Positions 34,874-48,700 are shown, numbered from the stretch's first letter. The stretch is DNA of 64,000 nucleotides from Sordaria brevicollis (GCA_033439795.1 JAUTDP010000002.1:1426001-1490000), one strand, 5' to 3'. Notes: generated from the sequence alone by a model not told the origin. A program made the numbers and translations.

Positions 34874-36399
34874 ACTACTAATCTAATTAGTATATATATA
34901 TAGTTTACCCGGAGCTAATAATATTTTATAAGAATATATCCGTTTTTTTTAATTGTATACAAAATCGTTGATGTGATTAGTATATATACTAATACGTAAA
35001 AATATCCTTATTTACTAATATAAAAATATGGCATTTAATTTTATAGAATTAGAAAAAAACCAGTATGTAATTGCATACTATATTTATTCTATAATATTAA
35101 CCTCTTTGTAGTTAGAATCCCCTCCCTCCTCTTTATTATATTCTTTATACTCTTCGTCTTCTTATATTATTTAGTATTATAAATCGTTAGGATACTATTA
35201 GTCTAGGTCTTATTATAGATTAATAGGGTTATTATCGATAACTTCAATTTCTTATTCATCTTCCTTATCCTTTGTAATTACAATACCTTTATTCGTTAAT
35301 TACGTAGTAATGGTTTTATTAGCGACTAATTTCTTAGTGTTATTAAATATTTATAGAGTACGCGGCTTGGGGGAATTACTTAGCGGTTATTAATATATAG
35401 GGAGAATTACGTTATATGCGGTCCTATTACTATTTAACTTTATAACTTTAATATTTATAGCCTTTTAGCGTTTAATTTAGTAGTAATTCTAACGTTTTAC
35501 CCTCTCTTTACGATATTTATTAATTAATTAATTATAATTAGTAAGCTATATTTCGTAAAAGGTAGTAAAGTCTTTAATATCCTTTTTAAGGGTCTTAAAT
35601 ACCTTTATCTATAATTTTTTATTAAATATTTAAACCTTTTACGTAAATATAAAGCCGTTGATTTATATACGTAATACGGTCTGTTCTTATTAAAGTTTTC
35701 GAGTATATATACGTTCGTCCTCTTTCTTATTAAGAGTAATACGCTAGTACTCGTTAGTAATAGCGCGAAAACGAATATTATTAATAATAATTATATTATT
35801 ACGGCGTAGTAACCGGTTAATTGTAAAGGTTTTACGTAATATTTCTTCGATTACTTCTTCTTTGCGTTTACATTTGAGCTCTACTTCCTTAACGGCTAAT
35901 AAAGATAGTGCGTTACTTGCTTTATCCTTTTTATTTATTACGTATTCAATTATTAGTAATATAGGATAATTACTTTTAATTGCCGATAATAACCGTTATT
36001 TTATATATATATTATATTTTTTAATAGAAGGGAAATTAAACTGCAGTATTACTATATTAATCTAATTTTTAATTTATAAAGAAACTTAGCGTTTTAATAT
36101 AATTAATATTAGTAAGGTAGGGAGCTCTCTAGTACTATAGGTACTGCTCGTAATAAGAGGATTATTTAGAACTTTTACTACTTCCCCTAATATACAAAAA
36201 ACTATTCCCTATTCTTTTACCTTAAAGTTAATAATATTTTATTTAATAAGGCGAATAATATAGCTTCGCCTCTATTTAATAAACTCTTCGTTAATCAATA
36301 AAGTTAATAGATTGCGTAAATTCGAGAGAATTAGATTAGGATTGAAAGGGTATAAATTTGTGCATTTTTAAATAGAAAGAATATTCTTAATTTTAAAGA

Positions 36400-37400
36400 C
36401 TTTCCTTCTAACTTATTTAAAATTATTAAGAAAATTTAGTTTGGTATAGTTAACGTTATTGAAGGCGAGCTTTTTGCGTATATCGACTTGGTGAAAATAT
36501 TTGTAGATTTGAAAAATATTTATATCGAGAGGTTGGAGGAAGTACGTTAAATAGGGAGGTAGAAGAAATAGGGTAATATTGTACCGTTTGCATTTTTTAT
36601 GAAATTCGATAGTATAATAGTTATTATAGTTATTTAGTATTAATACCTTTCGTTCCTCCTTATTAATGGGTTGCGAATACTCCTTTTAGTATTTGAATTA
36701 CTTTAGGGTATAATAGTCGTCGGTATAATTTCGTAGAGATATAGCAATAACGGTACCGTCGTCGAGGGAGTTGTTGATGTATTTGTATATTATATTAATA
36801 TTAGGAAGTAAAATAAATAGGGGAATAGTATAACTAGATGTAGAAATAGATTTAAGTATTATAATTAAGATTCTTTGGTTTGGATTAATAGATTGCACCT
36901 TTATTATTTTTGAATAGGTTTAAATAATATATACTTTATTAGATATATTAATTTTAAATTTAGATTTATTACTATTCTAAATATTATCCCTGTATACGTT
37001 GTGTTTGGTAATAGTATTATAGAATAGATAAAAGACTTTTTTAATATTTTGGCGTATTTGGGAGGCCTTTTTAACCTAAGCTATAGACTTGGTTTTAATA
37101 CTATAGAATCTTTCCCTTTCTATATAACGACGAGCCTACTTGTTATTAGTAAATAGGATATTTGTAGAGCTATCCCCATTATTACGATTGAGCTTTATTA
37201 GAGTAGTAATTGCTAATATTAAATGTCGAGGAGTTATTTCGATACTTGTTTTAGTTAATTTAGTATATTCTCAAGATAAAATTATATTTATTAATAGATA
37301 TTTATATATTAATTTAAATATATATAGTAAAGTTTTCTTTTGTAGTTAATAATTTGTTATACCCCTTATTATTTGTTCTCGAATTCGTACCCTTATTGCA
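36400..37400 (-). pseudogene. Degraded pogo/Fot1-type DDE transposase
   Basis: Read on the minus strand, one frame still shows family blocks between stops. YNTITKHNVYRDNI corresponds to the segment ahead of the first catalytic Asp. NPNQRILIIILKSIS is followed by IPLFILLP, and LILNNYNNYYTIEF corresponds to the usual LiLDgH.sH block with Asp and His changed. LPPYLTYFLQPLDINIF (about 36513-36562) is the near-invariant pogo/Tigger 'LPPHstHlLQPLDvgvF' motif. The changes are those expected from G-to-A and C-to-T mutation. The true start and end cannot be fixed. Confidence 0.8.
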
Positions 37401-37940
37401 ATTAACGACTTATTTATAAAGTATACGAAACGCCTTCGTAACGTCGGTTATAATCTTAAAACCCCCGCTTTAGAATGCTTTTACGGCGGCTTAGATTTTC
37501 CCCTTTATTAGCAACGTCTTCTATACATTATTAATAGTATTATATATATTAGAGGAGAGGTCGATAAGCGGCGGAGGAGGGTTGGAAGAATTGGCGGCGG
37601 ATATACGAAATTATCGAAGTATAGCGCGATTAATAGAGTATACAATAAGATTAGGGTAGTCCGATAGGGAGAATAAGGGAGATAGGGTAAGAGAGGGTTC
37701 GAGAGACTAATTAAGGGTATTCGAGAGCGATCAAGATTGATTGTACGTAAAAAAAGGTATAATAATCAATTATTTTTAGAATATTGGAATCCAGAGTTTC
37801 GAATAGTTGTGACGTGCAAGGTTGGGTGTAAGGTTACGTGTAAATGAGTGCGTCGGGCAGTGCGGGGAAATGAACGTATTGCATTTAAAAAAATATGTAT
37901 GTGTCCAGATCTACATTGGTTTATTAGCGAAATGGCGGTG

Positions 37941-38050
37941 TGGGGAAGTACCCCAAGACATAGGGACGAATTGCTGGTCGTGTACGAATTGCTGGTCCTG
38001 ACTAGTGGCTCCGCCGCTAGTCAACCGGTCGATTTTGCAGACCTGACGAG
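37941..38050 (-). repeat. Right terminal inverted repeat (110 bp)
   Basis: This is the reverse complement of the left repeat, with the same doubled 14-mer and the same inner palindrome. It ends CCTGACGAG followed by TA. Confidence 0.95.
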
Positions 38051-38052
38051 TA

Positions 38053-41000
38053 TCTCGGATGTGACGTTGGACATGGGGCATTGCCGCATCTGAAAAAGAA
38101 ACCCCTGCTCCCCATTGGCTTGCTGTCACGGTGTAAGTCGACAAGGCGTCCAATGCCCTCCTTTTCTGCGCTCCCATTGCTGTCCGTTTTCTGGCTTTCT
38201 GCAGCCTTTCCAACAAGTATTGGTCCCACTGTTGGTCTTTCAAGTGGAAAGATAAGTGTCTGTCAGAAGAGAGTTCAGAGTGAGGAGCTCTTCAACTTTT
38301 CCAGCCTGATCCGAGGCCACACGGTTTCAAAATGTTTCGACGGCTCAAAAACATTGGTTCATTCCGTCCAGCACAAGGATCTCGGTGGCTTACAGCAGGC
38401 CTGCGGGCCGCTAGAGACAGGCAAGGGTTCAAGTCTCAGGGTGGGAAATCTGGGGGCCAACTCGACAGAAGGGCAAGGGAAAGCAGCAGGGGGGCAGAGG
38501 ATAACCTTACATATCGTTACTCGTTAGGGTGGTTGAGTGTCAAAGGCATCCCAGTGGGCTTCCCTCGTCGGCCACTGCGTGTCAAGTAGACATCTCGCAA
38601 GCTACGGTGGACTGAGTTGTGTTTCAATATGTGAATCGACGGCTAACAGCAACCATGGACAGTCAGGTCCCCGATCCGGCCAAAAAATCAGGCGCAACGC
38701 ACAATATGGAGCCTCGGATCTCGAAAGAAACTCCGAATCCTGATGAAAGTGCTCACCGGTCTCGCTCTGACCAGACACTCGCTAAACGATTGGAGCAAGA
38801 TGCTCTACAGTCTGGACTTGAGCCTTGTGCAAGAAATGACGGCCCATGATTGTCGCCTTACCGAGCGGGCTACCCAAGGCTATCAGCTGGGGAAAACGCT
38901 GGCCGAGCTTGCCAAAATCTGCTCACAATTCTTTGTCACTTCTCAAATCCTGCCCGTGGGTACTCCCGAAAAGTGATCGAGTGCCCGTCTGCTACCTCGT
39001 GGACTCCACCAGCCGTCCGTTCTGCAGCTTGGTCGCATACTCCAGCAAGCTCCATCTCTGGTCGCGTTCATGACGTGTCCTGGGGCTGGCCTCTTGTGAT
39101 GCGGCCATCGACTTTCCATCACTATCACGACACACAATTGCCCCTTTTGGACTCTCTCAGACTCGGAAAATCATGAGTCTCCGCTGAAGACACTCGCCCT
39201 TCGGAAACTACACCACTCCCGCTACACAGTCGCCAACCCCATATACGAGTGGCGAAATGGCTTGAACAGTTTCTTCTCCTGCACATTCGCACTCACCAGA
39301 CTCAAACGGCTGCATTTTCAGCGGTGAGAGGAGCCACACAACTCTTCCGGTCCTCTGAACAGTCAGCTCAACTCAGGGATGAAAATTGCGTTGTCTTTTC
39401 CCTTTGTCGGTGAGAAGTTCGTTTTGGAAGCGCAAAGACAAGCCATTTCCCTACGGAACCAATGATGCAGTCAAAATTCCTTCGGACGTCTGCGGGTATG
39501 GGGGAGCGTGGGGAGAAGAACTCTGTCGCGGCACCTGAGACTCGGCTCGTGTAGGGTGTCGTTTACGGCGTACGCAAAGAGTTGAAGAAGTGACGGTACG
39601 GCCACCGAATCTCCAGAGACGGGCCCGATATGTGGCCGTTTTCAGTGGACTCCAGACCTACCGTGATGGCCGTTCAGGCCTTGAGCACTCGAGGGTAACT
39701 TCGCGAGCAAAGGCTGGTCGTCAGTGCAGCGACCCTCCCTCTCCACTCCCGTCTTAACCCCCAAGGTAGGGCCGACCAATGAGACGACTCAGTTGGCTCC
39801 GTTGAGGCTGTTCCCAGACACCTCCCTCCGTTACCCGTCGCTCCCGAAAAGTGATCCGTCAAATCCCTGTTCTCAACTGTGACTCGATCGCTTCAGGCCG
39901 CTTCACGTCGAGCTAACCTCGTTGCTGCGTAGTGTAGCTTGTACCTTGCACAAGCTAATCCGCACATCCTTTAGTGCACTTCCAATCTTGGCACCTTGCG
40001 ACGTCCAGCTTCATCGCACCACACCTACGTTGGACAGCATGAACGGCTACCAGGACCGTTTGCGCTATTTCAGTTATTCCCTTGACGTTTCCATGCTTAC
40101 CCACCCCGTTCTCGTTCTAGAAGGGAAGGCCACCAATCTTTTTGAACACTTTTCATTGGCGGGACGACAATAGATCCTGCCCAAAGCGTCAACCGGCCGT
40201 GGACATCATGAGCAGCCTTTACACACATGCCGTTTTCACCAACGCAAAGGTCGACGCTTGCGCAATCGAGTTCATGTGCATACATGTTGACGCTCAGCTA
40301 CGCTCCCGAAATTCATATTCACGCTGTAATATCCCAACGAATCCTAGAGAAACGACTGGAACAGCGGCAACCTATGTATGGCATCTAGCAACGGTACACT
40401 GGGCTTGTTCTTTGGGACTTGCTTAACACCAGTAGCTTTGCGTGGTGGCAACAGACCTGGTCTCGTACGAAGATGCAAGTTATATGGGGGAACGGGCCGC
40501 TCCTGATCTACTCGGCCATGACAACCGGTCGTGAATCATGAACAAGGGAGGACAAAAGAGGACTTGATCTCTTGAGCCGACAAGACGCCGTGCAAAATCC
40601 GTTCGCGGCACAGACATGATCAACATTTTGTAAATTCACAGCGACCTTATTACCCTACAACTCCACTCTCTCCCTTGGCCCGTTGGCCCGGCTTGATAAC
40701 ACGGAAGCTCGATCATAGCGTCGCTTTATTGCTGGCCACTCCCGTCTCGTTTTCGGCTTGCCTCTGTTCACCAGTGCTTCCAGGTGATCCCTACGCCCCC
40801 CTCCAGCCCGCAAACATTCACAATGTGGATGATTCACCACGCATCCTTGGAGGTACACTAAGGAGACCGCCTCGACTAAAAGATCATGTTAGCTGCCAAG
40901 GATGAAAATTCTGAGGCCTCCCTTGCCCGGAACATGTTCGGCCGTGTCTCGCATAGTCGGCAAAGGCCGGTGTTTGAGCTTTACGGTATGTTCCTGTTCT

Positions 41001-44000
41001 CCGTCTGGCCGTTCGGCCCAGCCTTGACGTCAAACAGGATAATCAAGTGCGGCATACCCGGAACGAGATCCGCATATTGCGTTTTGTATGCTACAATCTG
41101 GAGCAAGCTCGCGAGTCCACAGCAGTTCATGATCGTCCCGCCTGTATCACCCCACAGGAAGCATGATGAAGTGTAAGTCACAATCCCCATTAGTACGGTA
41201 CAGAGATGAGCCCTCAGTTCTCCTTAGCCAGGTCCCGTTCTGCTATCGGTCCCTACCAGGACAGAAAGGGTAGCCCCCTCTCACTGCGGAAACCTGATAA
41301 TTTTCCCCATGATATTGGCGGTTTTCGACCATAACTATGTGCTGCTGCGCTGTTTTCCTCCTTTCCTTTGGTCTCGAGCCACTTGAACTTTGTCTGTGTT
41401 TCGGGCTCTTAGTCAACAGGTCGATTGCCCGCTGCAATCTCAGTCATATCATTACGGTTCGACTGCTCCGAAATCCAAGTGGCTGTCCCGTGAAGCAGGC
41501 CTTTGCCTGCCTTGCACTCGGACAAAACTCATCGCAGTGCTTACTGGCGCTAAGGAGTTTGAAACTGTCCAGACAATGTTGCCATTTTCCAATGCTTTAT
41601 ACGGAACTCAAACACACCGGTGCAATATAGCTCGGTAAAGGAGGGGGGCGAACCCCTGAAGTGGGCTTCGAGCCATCACTAGTCAACGCTTGCCACGTCG
41701 CCATCAGTTTCTTGCAGTCACTCATCGATTGTATGGGCTGAAATGACAGAATCTAGAAGGTGTGACACCCCGCGGAGTTGATACGGCTGGAGTCAAGGTC
41801 AAAGCTGACCCTCCCCACCGGGGGAACGGCGATAGTTCATGTGAGAGAAAGTTCCTGCGAGCGTGCGCTGTTAAAGTGTCCCTTGTTCACCCTCCGCTCC
41901 TATCAACACACGAAGCGTGGCTGCAGCCAGGGCCGCAATGCTCTAATGCTGCTAATTCAGGGTTTTCCTGGTGGACTATGAGAGCCGCGAGCTTTCAACG
42001 TTCCTTGCGAGAAAATTTGCGACAATCACGGTCGGCTATTCGGTGGGACCAACTGCTGTCCAAGAGGAACCAAAGCTTTTTCGAATGGTAAACCGATCTG
42101 TGACATCAACTCCACCACGATCTAGCGACCCCTTCGTTGGCCATTGATTGACAGCACAGGCGAAGCTGGGTCCCCTACATCTGCTTCAAGTGCAGTGACC
42201 TATTCTTCCTATGCCCCAGTTCTACCAACCATTAGTCGTTACGCAACGCAGAGGTTCATCGTTATCCATCGTTTCTAGTATCGACAGAAGATCATGATAG
42301 CTGATTCAGATAAACCACGTTTATGACGGCTTCACCAGTGGCAGGAAACGACCAAGTGGTTAGAACCAGCCTGTTGTGCACCAAAGACGAGCATCCTAGC
42401 CTGAGGTGTTGGCAACCTGTATCTGCACCTGCTCGAATTCATACAGATGGATGGTTGAGTTCTCAATGTCTCAATGTTCATATTCGTTCCATTGAGCAAT
42501 CCTGTTAACCATTTCGCTTGTAATTCAACCACACACACATCCCAGACCTCGAAAACCTACCACATCCGCACGCTTTCCCTTTCTTGCTTGCGGGTCCTGT
42601 GGCCTTGCCCCTTAGACCTACTTTAGGTCCAAACCCTGGTCTTAGCCTCCGGAGTCCGGCCACCTGTACCGGTCGCGGCCATAATTGATGGCCCTGGAAC
42701 TTACGCTAGCCGGATGTTCTTTTGCCATGTGGGCCGATACAGAATCGAGTCCATAGTAGCCGATTCCATTAGTAGACAAGATCCTCGCCAGTCTATCTGC
42801 GTGTTTCTCCTTGATGGGCGAGCTGGCCCAGCTAAGTCCCAGACTGGAAGTGTGTAGCGGAAGTCAGTGGGGCTCATACGCAGAGAAAGGAAGGAGACAA
42901 CAACGGTGGAAAAGCTCAGCGCTATGTGCACTCAGTTGACACGGTCTGAGTCGTTCTCAACGTTCAAGCACATCCAAGTCTCTCACACTCAGGCACCGTC
43001 CCGAGTGGGTCGTAATAACATGACCACACCAACAGGGGTCCGCGTGTATGCAAGGTCCACGAGGAATGGAGAAAACAGGGGAACATGTATGAAGTACACG
43101 CATATATCCATCCGTACATGGTACATACATATGTGTAAACCATGTGGAAGAGTGCCACTAGAACCAATAAGGACTGACTGTGTCGAAGATGGAAGGAACA
43201 GCGAAAACGCTAAACCTTTAGAAGCTGTCTAGTTCAGACAGATCGTGACCGCTCTCTCACCAATTGGAAGCGGACGAGAGAAATGGAAACACCAGACTCG
43301 CCATGATCATACGGTATTTACGGCGTCTCTTCAGCTCACTATTCAGCCTGGCTGCCATGACTTGGGAAAAGGAAAAAAAGAAGGGTCTTCTCAAGGTCGG
43401 CCACTCCAAACTAAGAAGCCATTGCTGATCTTGGGCTAAAACAAGCTGGCTGGCCCCGGTTCATCTGTAGGACACACATATGTTTCAACAGCCTAGTGGG
43501 GAAGAGGCGTTATGGAAAGATCATGGTAAATGAGCCATGGTCGACGTGGCTCCTATGAAGGCCACTCCCTCGGAGGACCTGCGGGACATGGGGGGACGAG
43601 GCTAATCTGTCGGCATCTAGATGAGCAGGTCCGGCCAGGATCAAGACAGAAACACACAGCTAAGTTGCTAACTACACACATGGTACGTGCCAATCCCACT
43701 CCAGCCATACGGTACTGTGTACCGCACACTGGTATACACCTCCTTGGCTGAGATTGCTACTCTGATATGGGCCGCAGGAGAACTTGGTGCACCGGCTTGT
43801 GCAAGCAGCTTTCTGCAATGTATGATTGACAACGTGATTTAGCACGGGTTGTTCTGTTGAGCCAAAGAGAGCACTTCTTTGGCCTTACCCACCCGGCATA
43901 TCCACCGCAAGAGGACCCCAGATGGGGTAGCTAGTAACGGGCCCTGATCTAGAGAAGCAACGGCGACAGGTACCTACTACCCACCTGAGTTTGACCAGTG

Positions 44001-45425
44001 GAGAAAGAGTCGCCATCACCACTTCACGACATGCCGTGTCTGCTTTGGTTTACTATTACAGGCGAGGGTCGGGGAAACAAGCCAAGACAAAACGAAAACG
44101 CCTCTCAACAGAGCTCATCACATCACACACATGGACCTTACCTACCAGCTCTTGATGCGTGGCTTTTGGAGCCGTTCGTGTGGTTGTGTTAACGGGCTTA
44201 TAGCACTAGCATGGTCGTAGGTGGTCCCCACACCCCTGTCATGAACCATGGACCTACTGCACCGGCCGGGGTCCTCTTTTTTTTCTTCTCTTCGTTGGAA
44301 GACCAGGGGAAGGGAACGACACGACACGCTACAGCATCTAGAGGCCAGGGATGGTGAAGATGAACAACATATTCACGACTAGCAATAAGAGTATAAGTAT
44401 GTCCTCGATGTCCTCGACTGTTGAATTCTAATCGAAGGATAACCACAACCATCAAACCGCCCAAACATCCAGCAGTCATCACCTCAAGTCTCCCCATCCT
44501 TCATTCACATCATCTTCTCAGACTCGGCAAGACGGATTGACATTGTCGTATCACGGCAACCGAGCCAAGCATAGCACCGCTTGCACTGGGACGATTTGAT
44601 CATACTTGTTTTATCCATCGAGCCTCTGTCACTCAATCGGTTGCTGATCAACACAACCCACCATACAAGCCGACTTGACCGTCAACGTGACTGTCTTGAG
44701 CATCAGAGATATTTAGGTCTCTCAACGGCACGGCACTGTTTGTAACCCTCTCATTCCCGGCCTACGGAACTTCTCGCCTGCGTCCGGTCCGGGTTCGTCT
44801 CGATAAGGTTGTCCCGAGTGTAAGTGATGATTCGGTCTTTGTGGATTGGCTTCCAATTCCGACCCCTTACCCCCTTGCTTGCTTACTGCTGCTGGAGTTC
44901 TGCTGTGTTACCTCAAGGAGGCTTGCAGGAGCTCGCAGCTCTCCAGTAAAGTGAGGTCAAAAAGAAATTATCGCTGAAAAGAGGAGATGAGGATGATGAA
45001 GAAAAGGGCCACCAGAAGAAACGATGAGTGAAAATGGATTCTTATGCTAACTCGTGTTCGAAGATTAGACAGATATAAGGGCGCTCCAGAAGCAAAATAT
45101 CAGTCTGGTTATTTGCTTCTTGAACGAACTTCGAACGGTCGGCTACCTGTTCCGCTTTCAACGGCTGCCATAACCCGTTTTTATCAACACCTTGTTGCCC
45201 CAGCCACCAACGCAAAAAGGGGGCTTGCACCGCAATATCAACAACCACTACCACACCGGAAAGCCACACTTTCCCAACTAGGCCAAACCCACCTCCACTT
45301 ACACACCATCCACGGCCCTCTACTTTCCACAACTGGTACCACCAATCACTCCCTCCATCCCTCGAATCAGCCACACCAAGCCCCATTTCCTGCCACTCAC
45401 TCATTTACCACTTACCACCCCAAAA
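38053..45425. other. 7.4-kb gene-poor region of normal base composition
   Basis: All open stretches are under 150 codons, overlap on both strands and lack family features. Composition is ordinary, not AT-rich, so this is not RIPed repeat DNA. I found no tRNA, no 5S rRNA sequence and no long repeat by eye. A TATA-like TATAAGG at 45074-45080 and an A/C-rich leader before 45426 belong to the next gene. Non-coding transcripts or small multi-exon genes could be missed. Confidence 0.45.
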
Positions 45426-45758
45426 ATGTGCTACTTCGAACAAACCCTCTGGTCCTGCGGCTACTGGAAGTGGGGAAACTTCCGTCAGCAGTGCAACAAG
45501 GAGTACCGCACCGGCGAGACGTGCGGACTCAAGCTCGTCTACGAGACTGTCTTTGTTTCTACCCCTTGCAAAATTTGCGAACAAATCACCAAGAAAACCC
45601 GCCGCGTCAGGAAAATGGCAGAGGATATTGCCCGCTGGGAGCGTGAAGGGAACAGGAGGGCTACGATCGAGAAGACAGAGCAGGATATTGCGGGCGTGCA
45701 GAGCCAGATCGACGAGTTGTGGAGGAGTCATCAGGAGAAGCAGAGGAGTATTTGTTGA
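45426..45758 (+). CDS. Small Cys-containing hypothetical protein (110 aa)
   Basis: A single exon with a good start context (CCCCAAAAATGTG). The first half is rich in Cys and aromatics: MCYFEQTLWSCGYWKWGNF, then QQCNKEYRTGETCGLKLV and STPCKICEQI, with a CxxC and six Cys in the first 60 residues. The second half is a charged helix, likely coiled-coil (MAEDIARWEREGNRRATIEK and QSQIDELWRSHQEKQ). There is no signal peptide, so the Cys are more likely zinc ligands than disulfides. The compact Cys/Trp layout argues for a real conserved fungal protein. The function is unknown. Confidence 0.72.
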   Translation: MCYFEQTLWSCGYWKWGNFRQQCNKEYRTGETCGLKLVYETVFVSTPCKICEQITKKTRRVRKMAEDIARWEREGNRRATIEKTEQDIAGVQSQIDELWRSHQEKQRSIC

Positions 45759-48700
45759 TTGTGTACGTCAATCATTTTCTGGTATGGAAGAGGTTGGTTT
45801 GGGAGTGTGTTCTCATTTTTTTCTTGTGCCTGGTTTATGGTGTTGCTTTGCTTTTATTTCATTTTCCTTGTTTCTGGTTGGCTAGAAAATGAAGGATTGG
45901 CGGACGGGTGGTTACATGAACGAAGACGGAAGAAAGGGGTGTGGAAGGGGGGAAATGAAAAAGAATGCAACAGGCGGTAGTGGTGGTTGGGTGGCTGCTC
46001 GGTCTGCGAGAATGGCTACGATGATGAAAATTGAAATGACTTCATGGCTAATGGTTTGATGATCACGGAAGAAGAAAAAGATCTGGGATATGAACCACGA
46101 AAAAAGAGAAAAGTGGCAAGGAGTAAAGACTGGGGCAAGAAAGGGATCGAAAATTGATGGTTGGATTTTCCTACAATTTTCTTTTGTTCTCATATAGGTT
46201 CTCATTCCGTCTCATAGCGGTTTTCTTTCGGCTTGAATACTACTACACAATAACCAAACAACCTGAATATCCCCCCATCCATTGCATACTCCTATGGTTT
46301 CCTCGCTCGGCAAGCAGGAAGAAACAAGAAGGCAGGAAACCGGCGCAGCGCTAGATGGTGTTCAAAGTACAATCCCGCTCGGGCAGGAAGAGCAGCACCT
46401 TACGTCGTTATCCTCTTAATGCCAGCGGAAAACATTGTCCTCTCCATAGCCGGGTCACGAAAAAGGCTCGGAAAGTAGTGATAAGACACATATCTTCCAC
46501 TCAATCATCAATCTTTCTTCTTCCCTCTCAACGTTGTAGCCTTTCTGAGCCCTTGTCTTTTACTCACTCACATAGCTGCCTAGAGATCAAGTAACTTTTA
46601 CTCGATAAGTTACTCTTACTCGATCGAAACTCGTGCTTAGAAAATATATATTCTGACGTTTCATATCCTCCTCCCTCATGCCACTCTGACTAAAGGTACT
46701 GCGAAAGCGGGAGTGAGATAGTGTGTTCACCATGTACCTAGTCAAGTGGCGGACGGACCCATCATCGACTTTGAAGCTGATTATGTTTAAGGACATCAGG
46801 CTGCCTCCCTCCCTCCCGTAGTTGCCCCACTAAAAGTTGACTCAAATGACCGAACGAGTGACTTTCTCAGTCTGCGAGTAAGACTAACCATGCTACTCTA
46901 GCTCTCTCTCTCTCGATGGGATCGTCAAACGCTAGGAAGCCCTGGTTTTCTTCAACCTTTCACCATCATCACTAGTGGAGAGTGAAGTGTCGTGGTGGTG
47001 TGAAGGGTGGTCAGCGACCGCGGAAGGGGCCCGGAACCGGAGGGGGGGAGGGAGAGTGGGAAGACTCGGAGGTGGGGCTGGAAGGAGAGAAGGCTCTGAG
47101 ACTTGATTCTTCAGCGGTACAACGGATGGAGAGTACCTGAAGACAGAAAGTATACTGTTGACGGAGACATCAGGGGCGCACTGGGTGGTCTTGACAATGG
47201 GCCGGCCGTGTAGTATTTTGTATTATGTGCTGTCCTGGTGTGAGCGGGAACTTTTCGGTTCCCCTCTTTTATTTTTTTCAGGTTGTTGAGGCCTCCTTTC
47301 TCGAGTGGTGCCTAGATTTGTAACTGACTGAAAGGGCTATCGTGGATATCAGGTCATTTCTCTGACAGTGTCTCCCCCATTGTTGCTTGGAGAGAAATGA
47401 GCCATGGAACGGATGCTGGATATTCAAGACGTGAAAAGTCACATTCGCGTATCTAGTCACTTTTGATCCCTGTCTAACGCGTTCATCGTGGAATAGTGAT
47501 CCAAAATTTGCATTATGATGTTCTTGTCGTCCAACTTCTCGTGCTCTTTTTGTGTTGATTTTGGTTTGCGTTCTCAACGTTGAAAGCCAGTATTGCCTCC
47601 TGATTCTGACTCAATATTTCATCCCCAAGCACAAGCCTTGAGCTGGATCAAGTTGAGCAGAAGCATAGCAAATGGCAGTCGTAACTCCCACTCCCTTTCA
47701 AGATGACGCCTTTCCCCCCTCCTGGGCTTCCGAATTTCCCACGGTAGCAGCGGCTGTCCCGCAAAAAAAAGGTACCAAAGACACCGCATATCAGCCCTCC
47801 CACAACTGCTACTTCTCACTCCATCCTCCTCACTGGGAACGACACAGAGACGCAGAGTTTGCGTTAGCGTGCGCAACATACGGTGGGATTGACGCAAACA
47901 AAGGAGAAGAAGAGGGGGGCGAGATGCAGCAGAACCGGGGAAGATCCCAAGTGGATGTTTTCGCCCACAATGACTCCTTCTTCATCGGCAGGTGTCGGAA
48001 GAAGGAGGGGGAGGGGGGCGAGGGAAAGCAGATGGTGAATGGGTAAGCGGGCAGTAGGTGGGTAGGCAGGTAGGCAGATGTGTGGGTGTATGTCGAACAG
48101 TGGCGGATGGTGTAGTGGGAGGGAGTAGGCTGTGTGCTCTCTCTGTCCACGACTGACTGGCGTGTGAGAGGCGTTTTCTTCCTTTTCCCCTCCATCCCTC
48201 CACCCATCCAGTCAAGCCATGCCCAAGAATGTGGAGATTTTCGACGCAAGAAGGCTGGCTTATCCAGCGAATGACACTCGAGTCAATTCGAACTTTGCCG
48301 TGACCTATATGCGCGGCCCCCATAGAACAGAAAACTGGTCGGGGAGACGGAGACGGAGACGGGCCAGCTGGCGAATTGGGGCCGAGGAGGGGGAATATGC
48401 GAGGACCAAGCATGTTTCCCTCCCTTTTCGCCTGCCTCTGACGAGTCCGCGATGTCAAACTCTTGCTCGAACAGGGAGGTAAGAAAGCAGAATGGCCTTG
48501 GCATGAGGTGACCTGGGCGACCTCATCATCAGTGTGCTTTTCTTTTTTCTGCTGGTATCCCGACGCAGGCGTGGCCCTTCGGGAGGTTGTCGGTCGGCCG
48601 CGGGCTAAACAGTGGGACCTTTGAAGCTTGAAAACTCTGTTGTTTCTATGGGCCGCAGTTGAAGAAGCCGAGACTCGCGGAACTCGAAGAGGAAGAAGCC

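Larger units (their letters stand above)
34768..38050 (-). mobile_element. RIP-mutated Fot1/pogo-like DNA transposon (3283 bp)
   Basis: The element is bounded by inverted repeats that start CTCGTCAGGTCTGCAAAATC on each strand, and is flanked by TA on both sides (34766-34767, 38051-38052). The TA duplication and a degraded pogo-type DDE transposase on the minus strand place it with Tc1/mariner-Fot1/pogo elements. The interior (about 34880-37790) is extremely AT-rich with CpA and TpG largely missing, as RIP leaves it, and every frame is broken. Both ends are normal-composition DNA. At 3.3 kb it is longer than the roughly 1.9-kb Fot1 prototype; about 1.4 kb lies beyond the recognisable transposase. 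It is presumably immobile now. Confidence 0.9.

Noticed and set aside
34768..38050. Possibility that the AT-rich block is a centromere-like or mitochondrial insertion
   Set aside because: Exact TIRs, TA duplication and transposase motifs explain it as a RIPed transposon.
38420..38445. GGTTCAAGTCTC resembling a tRNA T-loop
   Set aside because: The flanking bases do not form a T-stem and no acceptor or anticodon arm is present.
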